A DNA stretch of 64,000 bases, taken from positions 558,001 through 622,000 of the forward strand of contig WBVU01000009.1 of the NCBI GenBank assembly GCA_009192285.1, given 5' to 3'. This document shows positions 47,909 through 59,280 of the stretch, piece after piece. Numbering within the stretch: position 1 is the stretch's first letter; each line of letters starts with the position of its first letter. A model generated the notes under the pieces. It worked only from the letters and a program-made list of their open reading frames with translations. It did no database searches and was not told the DNA's origin. Source of the stretch: Morchella semilibera. Its lineage: Eukaryota > Ascomycota > Pezizomycetes > Pezizales > Morchellaceae. The position numbers and the translations under genes are program-made.

Positions 47909-47940
<32 letters not shown>

Positions 47941-49723
47941 GCGTAGGCGTAGGAACGTACGGCGACGCCATGGCCAGCGCCATGAGCGCTCGCTCCTCCT
48001 CCTCTCCCTCTTCCGTCTGCTCGTCATGCGCAGCCTTCCGGCGCCGCCGCCCAGCAACGCCCGGTCCCGGTGTGGTCGGCTTCGGCCCCGGCTTCGCAAC
48101 AGCCCTCCGCCTCCCACGGAACGATGAGTCCTCCTCCTGCGGCGGCGGGGGAGGCGGGAGAGGCTCATCCTGGGAGCTCCGGGTCCGCCGTTTCGTTCGC
48201 GCCGCCGAACAAGAACTAGCGCTAGTACTGGCAGTGCTAGGGGACGGAGCCTGCGAGTCCTCCTGCGAGGGCATATTTCTACGCCGCGCCACCGCCGCGC
48301 GCGTAACCCGGAGCTCGGTCTCGGCCTTCCGGCGCTCCCCAGCCAGCGCACGGTTCAGGTCGCGGGCAGAGGAACACGGCTGGGCGCCCGGCGGGAGCAG
48401 CGCTGTCGACAGCTCTTGGACGCGGCGGCGGCCCAGGAAGCGTGCTTTCGGCTGTTGTTCGACCTGGACCTCGGACGTCGGTGGTGGCGGTGGTGGGGTG
48501 CGTTGGCGTTGGCGCTTAGGTGCTGGCGGCGACGAGGAGGAAACGGGGGAGGAGGGCACCCCCGGCAGATCCCTAATGGGTCTACGCTTCCCAAGGGACA
48601 CCGGTGCCGTAAGGGGACGTACAGGTTGTGTCGGCGGCGGCACCTTACGGTACTCGTCGTGCGGCCTAGGAACCACCAACATGGCGAAAGACTGCGGCGG
48701 TGACGAGAGCGGCTTGAGCGGTCTGTTTCTTTCCCCACCGCCGCCGCCGCCGCCGCCTTCTGCCGGAAGCAGCTTGATGCGCTTGTGGCTGCGGAAGGAC
48801 AACGACGGGCCCGGGTCTTCCGCGACGCCGGTGGAGCTGGCGCTGCGCTTGTGGCCTCTGTCTGCCGGCGGTGAGGAGAGGGAGGAGGAGAGGGGGGAGT
48901 CGAGGGACTGGGTGCGCTTGTGGCCGAGGGATTTCGGGTTTGGTGGGACGGGGGCGGGGGCGGTGGGGCGTTTGCGCCCAATGTATTTCGGGGGTGCCTC
49001 TGCCGGTGCCGGTGCTGGTTCTGTGGTCTCTGGCTGCCGCGACGTCCGTCTGTGGCCAAAGAACTTTGGCGCCGGCACCTCCGGTACCGGCGGTATGTCC
49101 CTGTGTCCGTGGGGCGGTGGTATAACCACCTCGAAGCCCCTCCCCGGGGGCCTCCTCCCCCCATAGAACTCGCCACCAGAAGCACCCTCCGCCACCGGCA
49201 CCACCACCTGCTCCCTGCTCTCCCGCTCCTCCCTCAGCACCTCCTCCGACAGGACCCACGGCCGCGCCAGCACCTCCCTCTCAAACGCCCTCCGCGCCTT
49301 GATCGCCCTAACCTCCTCGTTCGTGTCCTTGAGGACCCTGAACACACGGACCTCGAGCTGCCGGACGCCCCTAAACACGGTCACGACGCCGCCAATGCGC
49401 ACCACGCTCCCGACCGCCAGCTCCTCGATCCCCGGCGGCGCGGGCGTGGTGGGACGGTTGCGCCACGCCACGCAGTCCACGGTGTGGCCGGAGGAGTCGT
49501 CGAGCACCAGGTCGTAGCGTGTGTCGAAGGTGTCGTGGGCCACGAGGACGCCCACCACCCGTATCCACTTGATGGGGTGGTTGTTGGTATGGTGCCAGAT
49601 GTCCTGGCCGGCAAAGCCAGGGTGCTGGTGGAGCTCGGTGTGCAGCGTGCGTGCGGAGATGAGGGACCAGCGTGCGAATGTTGGAGATAAGTGGAAAAGG
49701 GGGCGGGGGTAGTAGATTGGCAT
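47807..49723 (-). CDS. STN1: Telomere CST-complex protein Stn1, OB-fold with long basic-motif tail
   Basis: Single exon, 638 residues, ATG at 49723. Residues 1 to about 165 match the N-terminal OB-fold of fungal Stn1: YYPRPLFHLSPTFARW, GQDIWHHTNNHPIKW, RVVGVLVAHDTFDTRYDLVLDDSSGH, then GSVVRIGGVVTVFRGVRQLEVR. Stn1 binds telomeric single-stranded DNA with Ten1 and recruits polymerase alpha-primase. Residues 170-638 are disordered, rich in Pro/Ser/Arg, and carry about eleven copies of a short x-x-G-[RHK]-[RK]-R motif (for example FFGHRRT, YIGRKRP, SLGHKRT, FLGRRRV and the terminal SLGRRRRK). No winged-helix C-terminal domain is evident. A GCAGAC minisatellite (about 47915-47940) encodes the SASASAS tract. 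Confidence 0.83.
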
Positions 49724-50622
49724 TTGTCATCTGGAGAGTGAGTGGTGGTGGTGGTGCGAGGGTGGTCATGGGGGGTGCTGTATTTATATTGCGGCGGGGT
49801 TGCACGGGCATAGTCATAGATGGAGGGTGTGTTAGAGGGTGTGTGAGATGGAGGGTGTGTAGATGGAGGGTGTGTAGAGATGTCGGTGTATGGATCGATC
49901 GAGGTGTGAGGCGTGAGTAAGAGTAAATGTCCATCCATATATTCCGTCCGTACTCTGCTACAGTCAGTGTTCCATCGTGCACCCGGGGGGGGAATTGACT
50001 AACCCTAACCCAGCATTATATCCGATGGCTGGGGAAGTGAAGGAAGAAGGGAAGAAAAGAAGAAAAGAAAAGAGGAAGAAGAAAAGAAGAGAAAAAGAAA
50101 AAAGTCAGGCCGACCACAAAAAGAGACACAATTTTAAACAAAGAAGAGACCACAGAGACATGCAGTGGAATACCCTCGAGTAGAGTATCTCCAGTTCCTA
50201 ATCAGGGATTGGCCGTTCAGCACGCGTCGTCTCGATCGAGAAAGTAACACGACAGAGACACACACAGTAACCGGCACACACTGCCCGGGCACACATGCAA
50301 GACACGCACACGCACACACACGAGTGAGCTCTCTATCACATTCTACTCTACATCTCTCGCTCGCACATGCCCGCGCCAGGCACAGCTGGGTTAGGGGTCT
50401 GGTAGAATGGAGTGGAATTACTAGAGCACTAAAGTCTACAACAGCCAGGGCAGTAAAATAACCATAAACCATCCACAACACTCACCCCCTCAGCTGTCAC
50501 AATCCAGTAAATAATAATAATAATACCACCTCTCTACCTACGTCTGCATACCACACACACACACCCACACACTGTCACAATCCAGTAAATAATAATAATA
50601 CCACTCTACACACACACACACG
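49724..50622. promoter_or_regulatory. Divergent upstream region of STN1 and a small secreted protein
   Basis: It holds a purine-rich tract (50037-50105), CA repeats and a direct duplication: CTGTCACAATCCAGTAAATA occurs at about 50492 and again at about 50572, followed each time by AATAATAAT and CACACA repeats. This probably lies in the 5' leader of the gene starting at 50623. No gene is supported here. Confidence 0.45.
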
Positions 50623-51000
50623 ATGCTCCCCCTCCAAGCCCTCCTCCACCTGCTCGCCCTCCTCGCCCTCGCAGCCGCCCAATCCACCTTCGTCCCCACC
50701 GTGCCCACCAGCACAAGCACCAGCACGGCGCCAGCATCCACCGCAAACGCAAACACGACCGCGTCCTGCCCCGCGCTGCACCACGACTGCGCCGTCGTCG
50801 GCCGCCCCGACGCATGCTGCACGCTCGACCAGGTGTGTGTCTTTGACGAGAGCCAGCGCCTCGCGTGCTGCCCCTTCCGCACCGTGTGTGTCGGCTCGCT
50901 GGGCGTCAGTGAGGGCGCCGGGGGGAGGGATAGTACTGGCGCCGTGGTTGGGGTTGTGCTGGGGGCGATGGGAGCGCTGGGGGCGCTGGTGGGGTGGTAG
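50623..51000 (+). CDS. Small Cys-rich secreted protein, probably GPI-anchored
   Basis: A single-exon ORF of 125 residues. The signal peptide is MLPLQALLHLLALLALAAAQ. After a Ser/Thr-rich spacer comes a compact domain with eight cysteines: CPALHHDCAVVG, then DACCTLDQVC, then ACCPFRTVCVG. The end is small residues plus a hydrophobic tail (GAVVGVVLGAMGALGALVGW), typical of a GPI-attachment signal. Function unknown; it could be a cell-surface protein or an effector-like product. High GC and strong codon bias support it as a real gene. Confidence 0.78.
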   Translation: MLPLQALLHLLALLALAAAQSTFVPTVPTSTSTSTAPASTANANTTASCPALHHDCAVVGRPDACCTLDQVCVFDESQRLACCPFRTVCVGSLGVSEGAGGRDSTGAVVGVVLGAMGALGALVGW

Positions 51001-52100
51001 GTGCTGTGTTGGGAGAGGGGGGTAATGGGTATATGGTAGTCTCGTGCCCAGCCTGTGGTGTTGCTCTGTACCGGGCACGAGACTGGGAATATGGTACATA
51101 ATTAGATAGATAGGGATATGGGGTAATGATCGAGTGCTGTGTACCATAGCTAGTTGTTTGTTCGTCCGGTTCCTCCTCCTCATCCACCTCCACCACCACC
51201 CCGAAAGCGCCAGCCCAGAGTCCGTCTCTGCACTGGTGCTACTCCATACGTTTTGCGGGGGCCAAGGTCTAGCTAGATGTGTAGATAGAGAATGGCCGGA
51301 ATACATGCATACCATTGTACCTATACTATAGTCTCGTTCCCAGACCCAGTCGGTATTCCTTTCTACATGTACCTATACTACAAACAGCCATGTCTATTCT
51401 ACCGTATACATACCCGTCTTAGTCACCCTAGCACCCGGGTGGGGAGGGCTGACTAACCCACCCGTCCCGTCCCGTCCCGCCTGCCCACCCCGGTCGCTCC
51501 TGCAGTGCGGGCCCGTCATGTGTGCGTGCGGGTGGAGTAGCGTAGAGCAGCCAACATATGCAGGTGCGGGGCGTGGGTAGAGTGGGCAGCTAACGTGATG
51601 CGGTCTGCGGCCCCGCCATGTACAGAGGCAGGGCGGGCCCGGGTGTTGTGGCTACGATATACACTCACACACATACAAGTAGCGAGTCTTTCTCACAGCC
51701 AATGCTGCACGCCGAGTGATGGCCCATGAGGGTCTGCGTCATGCCCGGTCACTCGACGTGTCTACTGTCCGCAGCTGGGAGTGGATTAGTATCACCGGGT
51801 GCGGAGGAGAGGGTCCCCGTATAGCAGCAGTCTGGGGGAGGTGTCTGTTTTGTTGTGTCCGGATGATGTGCTTCTATCTAGATACATATATGTACATACT
51901 AATCCGAGCAGCAGAACGAGAGATGGTTGGCCGGGCCAGGCAAGGCAAGGCAAGACAAGGAGTCTGCAGGTGGGTGTTGTTGCTGCACGAACCCGCCCTG
52001 GTAGAAGTACATACATACATAAGAGAGCCTCGCTGTCCGGTCATCATCACCACCACCACACCACCACCACCACCACCATCACATCTCAATCACCTCCAGA
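51001..52100. other. Intergenic region with a 3' hairpin
   Basis: A perfect 12-bp stem AGTCTCGTGCCC (51038-51049) / GGGCACGAGACT (51073-51084) lies just downstream of the secreted-protein gene; a similar TAGTCTCGTTCCCAG recurs near 51330. GTCCC repeats (51465-51480) and one TACATGTA (51364) are present. No gene is supported. Confidence 0.5.
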
Positions 52101-53933
52101 ATGCCCAAAGTAATAGTAGTAGGCGCAGGTACCTATCTCCCCCTTACCCCCTCTCCAGCCGCCTAGAACTGACACAGAACACACAGGCTGGTTCGGGCTC
52201 ATCGCCGCAAAGACCTATCTCCACGTCCACCCAGACGCAACCCTCGAGATCCTCGAGTCCGCCCCCCAGCTAGGCGGGACCTGGTCCCGCGCCCGCGTCT
52301 ACCGCGGCATGATCACACACAACGGCCTGGGCGGCCTAGAGACCAGCGACTGCCCGCTCGAGGGCGGCACGCCCACGGCAGAGGGCTACATCATCGGCGC
52401 CGACGTGGCCGAGTACCTGCACGCCTTCGCAACACGCTTCTCCCTGCACGCGCGCATCCGCTGCAACTCCACGGTGCGCTCCATCACGCGGGACCCGGCC
52501 ACAAAGGAGTGGATCCTCCATCTCGACGGCGGGGAGCAGGAGCAGCACCGCTGCGAGAAGCTCATCATGGCAACGGGGCTGACGTCAACGCCCTTCACGC
52601 CCACCGACATCCCCGTGGAGGAGCCGCAGATGGCGCTGATCCACTGCGCGGACCTGGCGCGGTCGCAGCCCCACCTCGAGGGCGACGCCGTCCGCCGCGT
52701 CTCAATCTACGGCGGCTCAAAGTCCGCGTTCGACGCGGCCTACATGTGCGCCGCGGCGGGCAAGCAGGTGGACTGGGTCGTGCGCACCACGGGCCAGGGC
52801 GTCGGGTCAATGTTTACCGCCCGGTCGCTGGGGCAGACCTCGGCGCTGCTGGCGCCAAAGCGCCTCTTCAACGCGCTGAGCCCCTGCATGTACAACCGGG
52901 ACACCCTCGTGTCGCGGCTACTGCACGGGACGGCCGTCGGCCGCGCCCTCGTCCGCGCCTACTGGCGCACCCTCACGCGCATCCTCTACCGCAAGCAGGG
53001 GCTCGACACCTCCGAGAACGGCCGCAAGCTCAAGCCGTCGCTGGGCGAGCTGGGCCCGTTCTGGTCGGGCAGCACCCCAACGGGCGTCCTCAGCCAGATG
53101 GACTTCTGGGACCACGTCCACCCGCCCAACGCGCCAATCACCGTCCACCGCGCCGAGATCGCCGCCATCCGCGGCCCCGTCGTCCGCCTCAGCAACGGCA
53201 CGGAGCTGCGCCCCGACGCCCACGTCTGGGCCACGGGCTGGATCCGCAACGCCTCCCCGCTCGCCACAAACACCGACCTAGCGCTCTACACCGGCGTCCC
53301 CGTGCCGCTGCCGCTGGTCCCCGCCGACGTCAAAGCGCACTGGGACGCCCTCGACCGCGCGGCCGACGCCCTGGTCCTGCAGACATTCCCGCAGCTCGCG
53401 CACCCGCCGCCCTACAACCGGCTGCAGCGCACACACACGCCCTACCGGCTGTACCGGCTCGTTGCGCCGGCGGCGATGGCCGCGCGCGGCGACTTCTCGC
53501 TCGCGCACGTCGGCACAACGCACACCAGCGCCACGGGCATGATGGCGGAGCTGCAGGCGCTCTGGGCCGTGGCGTATCTGGACGGGAGCGTGGCGCTCCC
53601 GGCGGCGCAGAGCGAGGTGGAGGCAGAGTGTGCGCGCGCCGATGCGTGGGCGCGCAGGAGGTACCTCAACCTGGGCGAGAAGTGCGCGAACCTCACGTTC
53701 GAGTTTATGCCGGTAAGTGCTCTTGTCTTGTCTCTCTCTCTGTGCTTGTTGTGTGGCTGATGCGTGCGTAGTACTTTGATACGCTGCTTGGGGACCTCGG
53801 CCTCGAGGCGTGCCGCAAGGGCGGCGGGTGGAGCGAGTGGTTCGCTACGTATACGCCGCGCGACTACCGCGGCGTCGTGGACGAGTATATGGCGAAGCAT
53901 GGCCTCGCCGCTGGGAAGGAGAAGGGTGTTTAG
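52101..53933 (+). CDS. FAD/NAD(P)-binding flavin-containing monooxygenase-like protein
   Basis: Three exons: 52101-52128, 52187-53712, 53772-53933 (571 residues, in frame). MPKVIVVGAGWFGL gives the FAD-binding GxGxxG (residues 8-13), with the last part after intron 1. The acidic end of the Rossmann fold is in LEILESAPQLGGTW. A second nucleotide-binding motif is VSIYGGSKSAFDAA (about 182-195). Two ATG motifs (KLIMATGL and HVWATGW) follow the class B monooxygenase pattern. Such enzymes hydroxylate or oxygenate small nitrogen, sulfur or ketone substrates, often in secondary metabolism; no cluster partner is visible here. Large ORFs on other frames over this gene are shadows of high GC. Confidence 0.86.
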
Positions 53934-54599
53934 GACTGGCCGGGGGGGGGGGGGGGGCGTGTATGCTTAGCTAGTGTGCCCTAGCTGGGGTAAATAGAAT
54001 ATATTTACCCTTCTTGTGTGTTTTGGCTGTGCGGGTGACTGACTGGCTGACTACAAGTAGCTATAGGATGGGTAGGTAGGTAGGTACGTACATGTAGGTA
54101 GTAGGTGTTAGTGATACTCGTGCTGTGTCTGTGGGTAATGGTACATACATGTATATCTACCGGCGACTGCATGTATGAAGTATCAACAATCAAGTCCTAT
54201 CCTGACATGTATGAAGAATTACTCAGTTTGACAGGTTGAGGGAAGAGTGGAGGAAAACAGAGACATTGCCATAGTCTTAGGGCTGCATGAAGTAAACAAA
54301 AAAAAAATTTAATTACTCAGTCCTGTCCTGACGACCTCCCAATCGAGTGATGACCCGTGATGCTGGCCGCCCCAGAGTGCTAGAACTAGATAACATAATC
54401 ATGGGTATATACATGTACACAACAACGAGCAGGTCTGCGCATAGCTAGTCCTAGTCCTATTTCCTGGCCTCTCCAGGCTCTAGACACCTCGTATCGTATA
54501 GCTATGGGGTGTATAGGCCGCGGAGGTTTGCGGGGCGGGCGGGAGTGGTGTGTGGAGGTTCAAAGCGCAGCGCAGCGCAGGCCACCACCGGCATGCGTT

Positions 54600-54727
54600 G
54601 AGAGGCTGTGGCGTAGTGGTTGTGGTGGGATGGAAACGGGGTGGTCGTGGAGGAGAGGGTGCCGTAGCCGTGCATGGGGGTGGGTTCGATTCCTGCCCCT
54701 GGTGGACTAACCTTTTTTTTTTTTTTT
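54600..54727 (+). mobile_element. SINE-like unit with RNA polymerase III promoter boxes
   Basis: Box A TGGCGTAGTGG (about 54609-54619) fits TRGYNNARNNG exactly and box B GGTTCGATTCC (about 54683-54693) fits GGTTCGANTCC exactly, about 74 nt apart. A T15 run starts at about 54713 and would terminate polymerase III. A cloverleaf could not be drawn, so this is a tRNA-derived SINE or decayed tRNA rather than a working tRNA. Confidence 0.5.
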
Positions 54728-55047
54728 CCTTTTGTCGCGGCGGGCTGGGTTGCCGGTACAGGTCTGCCGTAGCTCCTTCCGGGCCACATAGCCAAGTTTT
54801 ACGGTGAACTGGGGCGGTATCGCTGAGGAAGGATAAGCCAAAGGGGGTGGTACACAGAACCGGGGCACAGAGCGGGCATGGCAAGCCGGGGGGGGGGTGA
54901 TGGTCTGTAGGACGGCATAGGGCTAGAAACTTCAAAGTCCCAAGACCTACATGTATTTAAGGTCACCACCATCGTTACTACCGCCATCACCGCCGTGGTT
55001 GTCATCATGGTAGGTAATCTTCCTCAGACCATACTCTATAAATACGG

Positions 55048-55065
55048 GCGGGCATATATGCCCGC
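55048..55065. repeat. 18-bp perfect palindrome
   Basis: GCGGGCATA followed by its reverse complement TATGCCCGC. No associated gene or known motif. Confidence 0.6.
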
Positions 55066-55954
55066 TTTTACCAGATCTATGTGCGTAATCTTCTTTGAAA
55101 AATTGTGTTTCCCAACTTTTACAACCCCACAGATATATGGAAAAGATAGTTTGATGGAGTTAGTTATTAACTGATGTAACTGCAGATGATATTCGGGGGA
55201 TTATCTCCATGACAATTGGCGCTTATTCCACCAGGTATCCTCCTAATATGGCAATATTCTGTATAGCGATGTCCTGATATCTAGGTAATTTGTCTTTGTT
55301 GCCCGGAATGATGTGATTTAATCACTTGTCCCTAAAGGAAGGATGGCTTATCCTGTCCTGTTTACACCAAAACCATTACACCATAGGGCGATCGGGGGCG
55401 GGGCTTGGTACCGTTTAGTGTAGTCCAGAGCGGCCCGGCCCATAGCAACCAGAGGTAGCCCGAGCGGTGGCCAATGATCAAAATCAGGGTACCCTCTCTG
55501 ATCACCCAATCTAGCAAAACGGCAGATAGAGGCCTAGTTCCGGCATGGTAGGATACTCTACGGGGGTAGGCTGTTTAGTTAGTTAGGTATAACTTAACTG
55601 CCCTTTTGGCCTACTTCATGGCCCGCATGTAGTTGCATGTAGTTAAGCTCAAGCCGCGCCGGCGCGCTGAAGGATGAGCTAATGTGCTGAAGCTTGGCTC
55701 GGCTCATGACCACGCTAGTACTACGGTTATATATAAGCCGGACAAGAGGTGCCGCTGAAGGCCGGGCAAAAAGGACCGAGAGTGTGTGGTGCACTGCGCG
55801 CTATAGAGAGATTCCCTTTGACTATTGCGAGCAAGCTTTCGATATAGTATAAAAGCTTAAGGAAAGGCACGGAAAATAATTATACCGCAAACAGCGGGTC
55901 TTGTTGCCAAGCCTGGAGGTCCTGTACATGTAGTTATCAGTTGTATGGTGGGTA

Positions 55955-56190
55955 CTGTGTAGCGTACACATTAAGTTTGTGTAGTCCACACATCAAGTAC
56001 ACATATCTATTGTGTAAGGTACACATTAAGTACACACATCTATTGTGTAAGGTACACATTAGGTACACACTCCTATTGTGTATTCTACACACTTCCACTG
56101 TGTATCAAATTACAATGCGCAAGCAAACAGTTACAGTTTTATTGTGTTTATCGTACACAGTTTTATTGTGTCAGTTTATTGTGTATGTTA
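55955..56190. repeat. Diverged minisatellite, TATTGTGTAAGGTACACATT-type units
   Basis: Units of roughly 35-40 nt repeat with the alternation TTGTGTA...TACACA, giving local dyads. The two best units start near 56008 and 56041; flanking ones are degenerate, and the series fades into TTTATTGTGT repeats near 56140-56190. Confidence 0.6.
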
Positions 56191-57445
56191 CACAATTAAT
56201 TTTGCACATCGGTGTGGGTCGGGGGTGTCGGGGCGTGTACCCTTGTTCCGCCGAAAGATGACCTGTATCGACCGGCCGTGCTATCGCCAATTTGAAGGGA
56301 GGTTGCAATGAGGGCCGGTGGCGGGCGGGCGGGCGGGTAAGCAGTCTCGCCAGTACACACGAGGCCTAGCTATAAGTATGTAGTTGCCCATCTTGAGGCC
56401 AGCGCCGGGCTGAGCGTCCTGGAACGGCTGTATAGCCCCGGCTACGGGCTGGCGGGGCGGCGGAGGAGGTATGGTCTTGCACGTGTAATATGAATCATCT
56501 GGCTAGCTATGATGGGGAGGGGGGCATGTGGGGTCGCGTCGGCATGCCCGCGCGCGGGCTTCTCATGAACGGCTCTGGGAGTCTTGAACCTGGCCCTCGG
56601 GGAGGGGCGGGGCTAGGTTTCTATCGTCACAGCAACGTGCCCGGCCGTCCCGCCCCGTATTACCAGGCGGAGCCATGGTACTGTAACTATGTGGATTACC
56701 CCAAGTACACCCGGTTTTAGGGCCTGATATCAGCACCTATTTACGGCCGAACCTCGACCCCCCTACAAGACCAACCGCCCTGCATGTACTGTAAGGATAT
56801 GTGTCTACGGCCCTTCTTTCTACAAACCATAAGGGTAAGCGCCCGGTACCAATCTTATAATAGAGAGCCTGTAGATACAACTCATGTAGCCTGTTTAAGC
56901 TGCTCAGGTATGTGGAATAGGGCTACAATATGCGCGGCATGTACGTGCGGTTAACAGGGGACCACCCCCGCCCCTCGTATGTTAAGCACGAGATATCACT
57001 CGTGCCAAGACTCGCGACCAGCATGGACGTACGTTACTGGCGGTGTATACAGAGTAGGCACTCTCTGGCTCATAGGTAATTTCTGGTTAATTTGCGGTCT
57101 ACTCGGGCCCGGGTCATAGTTACTGGCGCATGGCCGTCAATGTCGGTCTGCCTGGAGGGTGAACATTCTAATCGACCTGACGTGACCTTCACATGAGTCG
57201 GGTTTAGATTCGAGAACAAACACAGACTGCCTATGATATTACATTTCAACGCCCTCTGGGACAGAATTGTAATGGTTCTTCTCTTCTTACAGGTCCTCCG
57301 AGCGTACACCTGCAACCCTACAAAACAAACAAAAAGTAACGCAGAAAACACGAGAGAGAAACCGCCAATGCAAATCAACGCAACTAACCCTAGATAGGTA
57401 TTTTTTTAATCATGTACTTAGATGTTGATACCCCCAAGATGAGTA

Positions 57446-58333
57446 TCACTCTTTCCCCCCCAGATCTGCAGCTGCGGGCGGGTCTGCCTCATCTAGGTGC
57501 ATCTCATCCCCCACGATCGTGAGCCGCCTTAAAATTGAGTCCATGTCCACCACGCCCCTATGGGTAGCGCAGTTTGACCCGCACTCACACTTAATTCTAC
57601 ACCTATAGTTCAGCAGTATATATCTAGGCTCATTAATATAGTACCCCCTCTCAGGAGACGCATCTGCCTGGATCAGCCAAACCCTTATGCCTCCGTGCGT
57701 CACCAGAAATGTTGTTTTTACCCCCCCAGGCAACTCCACTAGCTTCCCCTTCCTCAGAGTGCCCCCCCTTGGGCTCTCCCAAATTGTCCAGTAGGCCATC
57801 CAATTGGAGATGAGATCACTATATCCGTCCGAGATGTTGGTGTCGTCCTTTACAATCGGTTGCGGCTGGGGCACGACGCCGCCCGTCTCGTGGCTGGGGC
57901 CGCCCATCTCGTGGCTGGGGCCGGCAAACCGCTCGGGTATCGAATCTTCGGCAATTGCCGTACACAGCGGCAGCAGTGGAACTGGTTGTGACGGGATTGT
58001 TACCGCTCTCATTTCCGGCGAGGCAGCCGGCGTACGCTCGAGTTCGGTGTCGGCCGTGTCGCCCCCTGAATACTCCGACTCACAGTTGCAGCAGCTGTTC
58101 ACCACCACCGACAACTCCTCCTGCCTCTGCGCGGCAGCCGTTTCCTGCGCAGCCCGTTTCAACTCCTCCATCGCCTTCTCTAGCTTCCTGTTGCGGAACG
58201 TCTGCGCAGCCAGCTCCTTCTTCAAAAAGTCCCGCTCCCGCTCCAGCTCTGCCTTGTCGCTCTCGAGCTTCGTGAGCAGGGCCGCGTACAGCCGTCCTGT
58301 CGACATCTGCTCCAGCGCCGGAGAAGAGGCCAT
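57446..58333 (-). CDS. Hypothetical protein with N-terminal coiled coil
   Basis: Single ORF of 295 codons from ATG at 58333. Residues about 15-72 are a strong coiled coil (LTKLESDKAELERERDFLKK). A Ser/Pro-rich middle carries a short duplication (GPSHEMG/GPSHETG). The C-terminal part (WMAYWTIWESPRGG, FLVTHGGIRVWLIQ, IKCECGSNCATH) looks globular and has three closely spaced cysteines. I do not recognise a family. ORF length and composition support it moderately; it could be a lineage-specific gene or derive from a mobile element. Confidence 0.55.
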   Translation of the reverse strand: MASSPALEQMSTGRLYAALLTKLESDKAELERERDFLKKELAAQTFRNRKLEKAMEELKRAAQETAAAQRQEELSVVVNSCCNCESEYSGGDTADTELERTPAASPEMRAVTIPSQPVPLLPLCTAIAEDSIPERFAGPSHEMGGPSHETGGVVPQPQPIVKDDTNISDGYSDLISNWMAYWTIWESPRGGTLRKGKLVELPGGVKTTFLVTHGGIRVWLIQADASPERGYYINEPRYILLNYRCRIKCECGSNCATHRGVVDMDSILRRLTIVGDEMHLDEADPPAAADLGGKE

Positions 58334-59280
58334 TACGTTTTTATCTTTTTCGCTTTTGGGACCCCGTATTTTGTACTGTGGGGTTCTGTTTGGCGGTCGA
58401 CGGAGGGGAGTTTCCGTGGTGAGGAGGTTTGTGGTTGGCTGTGATTGGCCAGTCCGTCCTGCGCGAGTGTGGGCGAGGGATGAAGGTCTTGCAGTCAGTC
58501 AGCTGGATGAAGATGTCTATCTGGTGGGGATGGACGTATACATGCGAACTGTTTCATAAAGAAGCACATGGCCCAGTTTGGTGGGTCGAGTACATAAACT
58601 ATTTAGCCAATCGCGATGAATTGGATTAGAATTTCTCCGATTCGGTCCACCTGGGGGGGATGTGTGGTAGTGGATCGATCTGTTGTTTACTGAACAAGCT
58701 CTATTTAGACGCGTGCAGGCCTATCTGTGCTGATGCCAGCGTGTGGTAGGACCGATTTGTGTTCCAATTTCTAACGGCCAGAACAACTAGAGTACATGTA
58801 CTGTTCGTCAGCACATTCCGTATATACATAACAGACTAAGATGTCCTAACTGTGGATACCTTGAGTAATAAGTAGCCGGGACTTCTCATACTCCGTCATG
58901 GCTTCTGTTTATCTCACTACGTAGTTCTAACAAAAATGGTACGCAACGTCTATAATTAGGTTTCCTCAACCGGCCAGCAGGCGCTCTGGGTGGGTAAGTA
59001 GGACTATGGACGACAAGTCATTGACACTCCCCCCTGGTACTGGGGTAGCCAGTATGAGCGGGTGGCATGTAATGTAATAAAGCTATAATCTTCAGGGCTG
59101 ATGGGGGTGACGACTGATACGTATAGTGAGGAGGGCACTTCCTTATGTCACATTATGGGGTACTTCTTCACTGCTCACGAGTAGTTCCACAGCTGAAAGT
59201 CAATGATATATATTTCCTTTTATTTTTAATACCCCCCGGACCAATAACCCAAACCCCCCCCCCCCATACCTGGTGAGCAT
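58334..59280. other. Intergenic region
   Basis: Upstream of the coiled-coil gene and downstream of the MFS gene. One TACATGTA (58793) and a C11 run near 59256. No gene seen. Confidence 0.5.

Larger units (their letters stand above)
53934..57445. other. Intergenic region with a pol III element, a minisatellite and palindromes
   Basis: No protein gene is supported. It has five TACATGTA octamers (54089, 54146, 54410, 54948, 55925), a SINE-like unit (54600-54727), an 18-bp palindrome (55048-55065), and a diverged tandem repeat (55955-56190). An ORF at 57070-57378 (minus) has one hydrophobic helix at its start and no other support. Confidence 0.5.

Noticed and set aside
47970-49166. 398-codon plus-strand ORF over STN1
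   Set aside because: Antisense shadow of the low-complexity tail; the Stn1 OB-fold is convincing on the other strand.
52509-53771. 420-codon plus-strand ORF overlapping the monooxygenase
   Set aside because: It is an Arg/Pro/Ala-rich shadow frame of a GC-rich gene with clear domains in the other frame.
54502-54935. Minus-strand ORFs of 97 and 151 codons
   Set aside because: They run through the complement of the pol III box B and poly-T region; peptide is low-complexity.
57070-57378. 102-codon minus-strand ORF with an N-terminal hydrophobic helix
   Set aside because: Only the first 25 residues look non-random; the rest lacks coding character and no homology is recognised.
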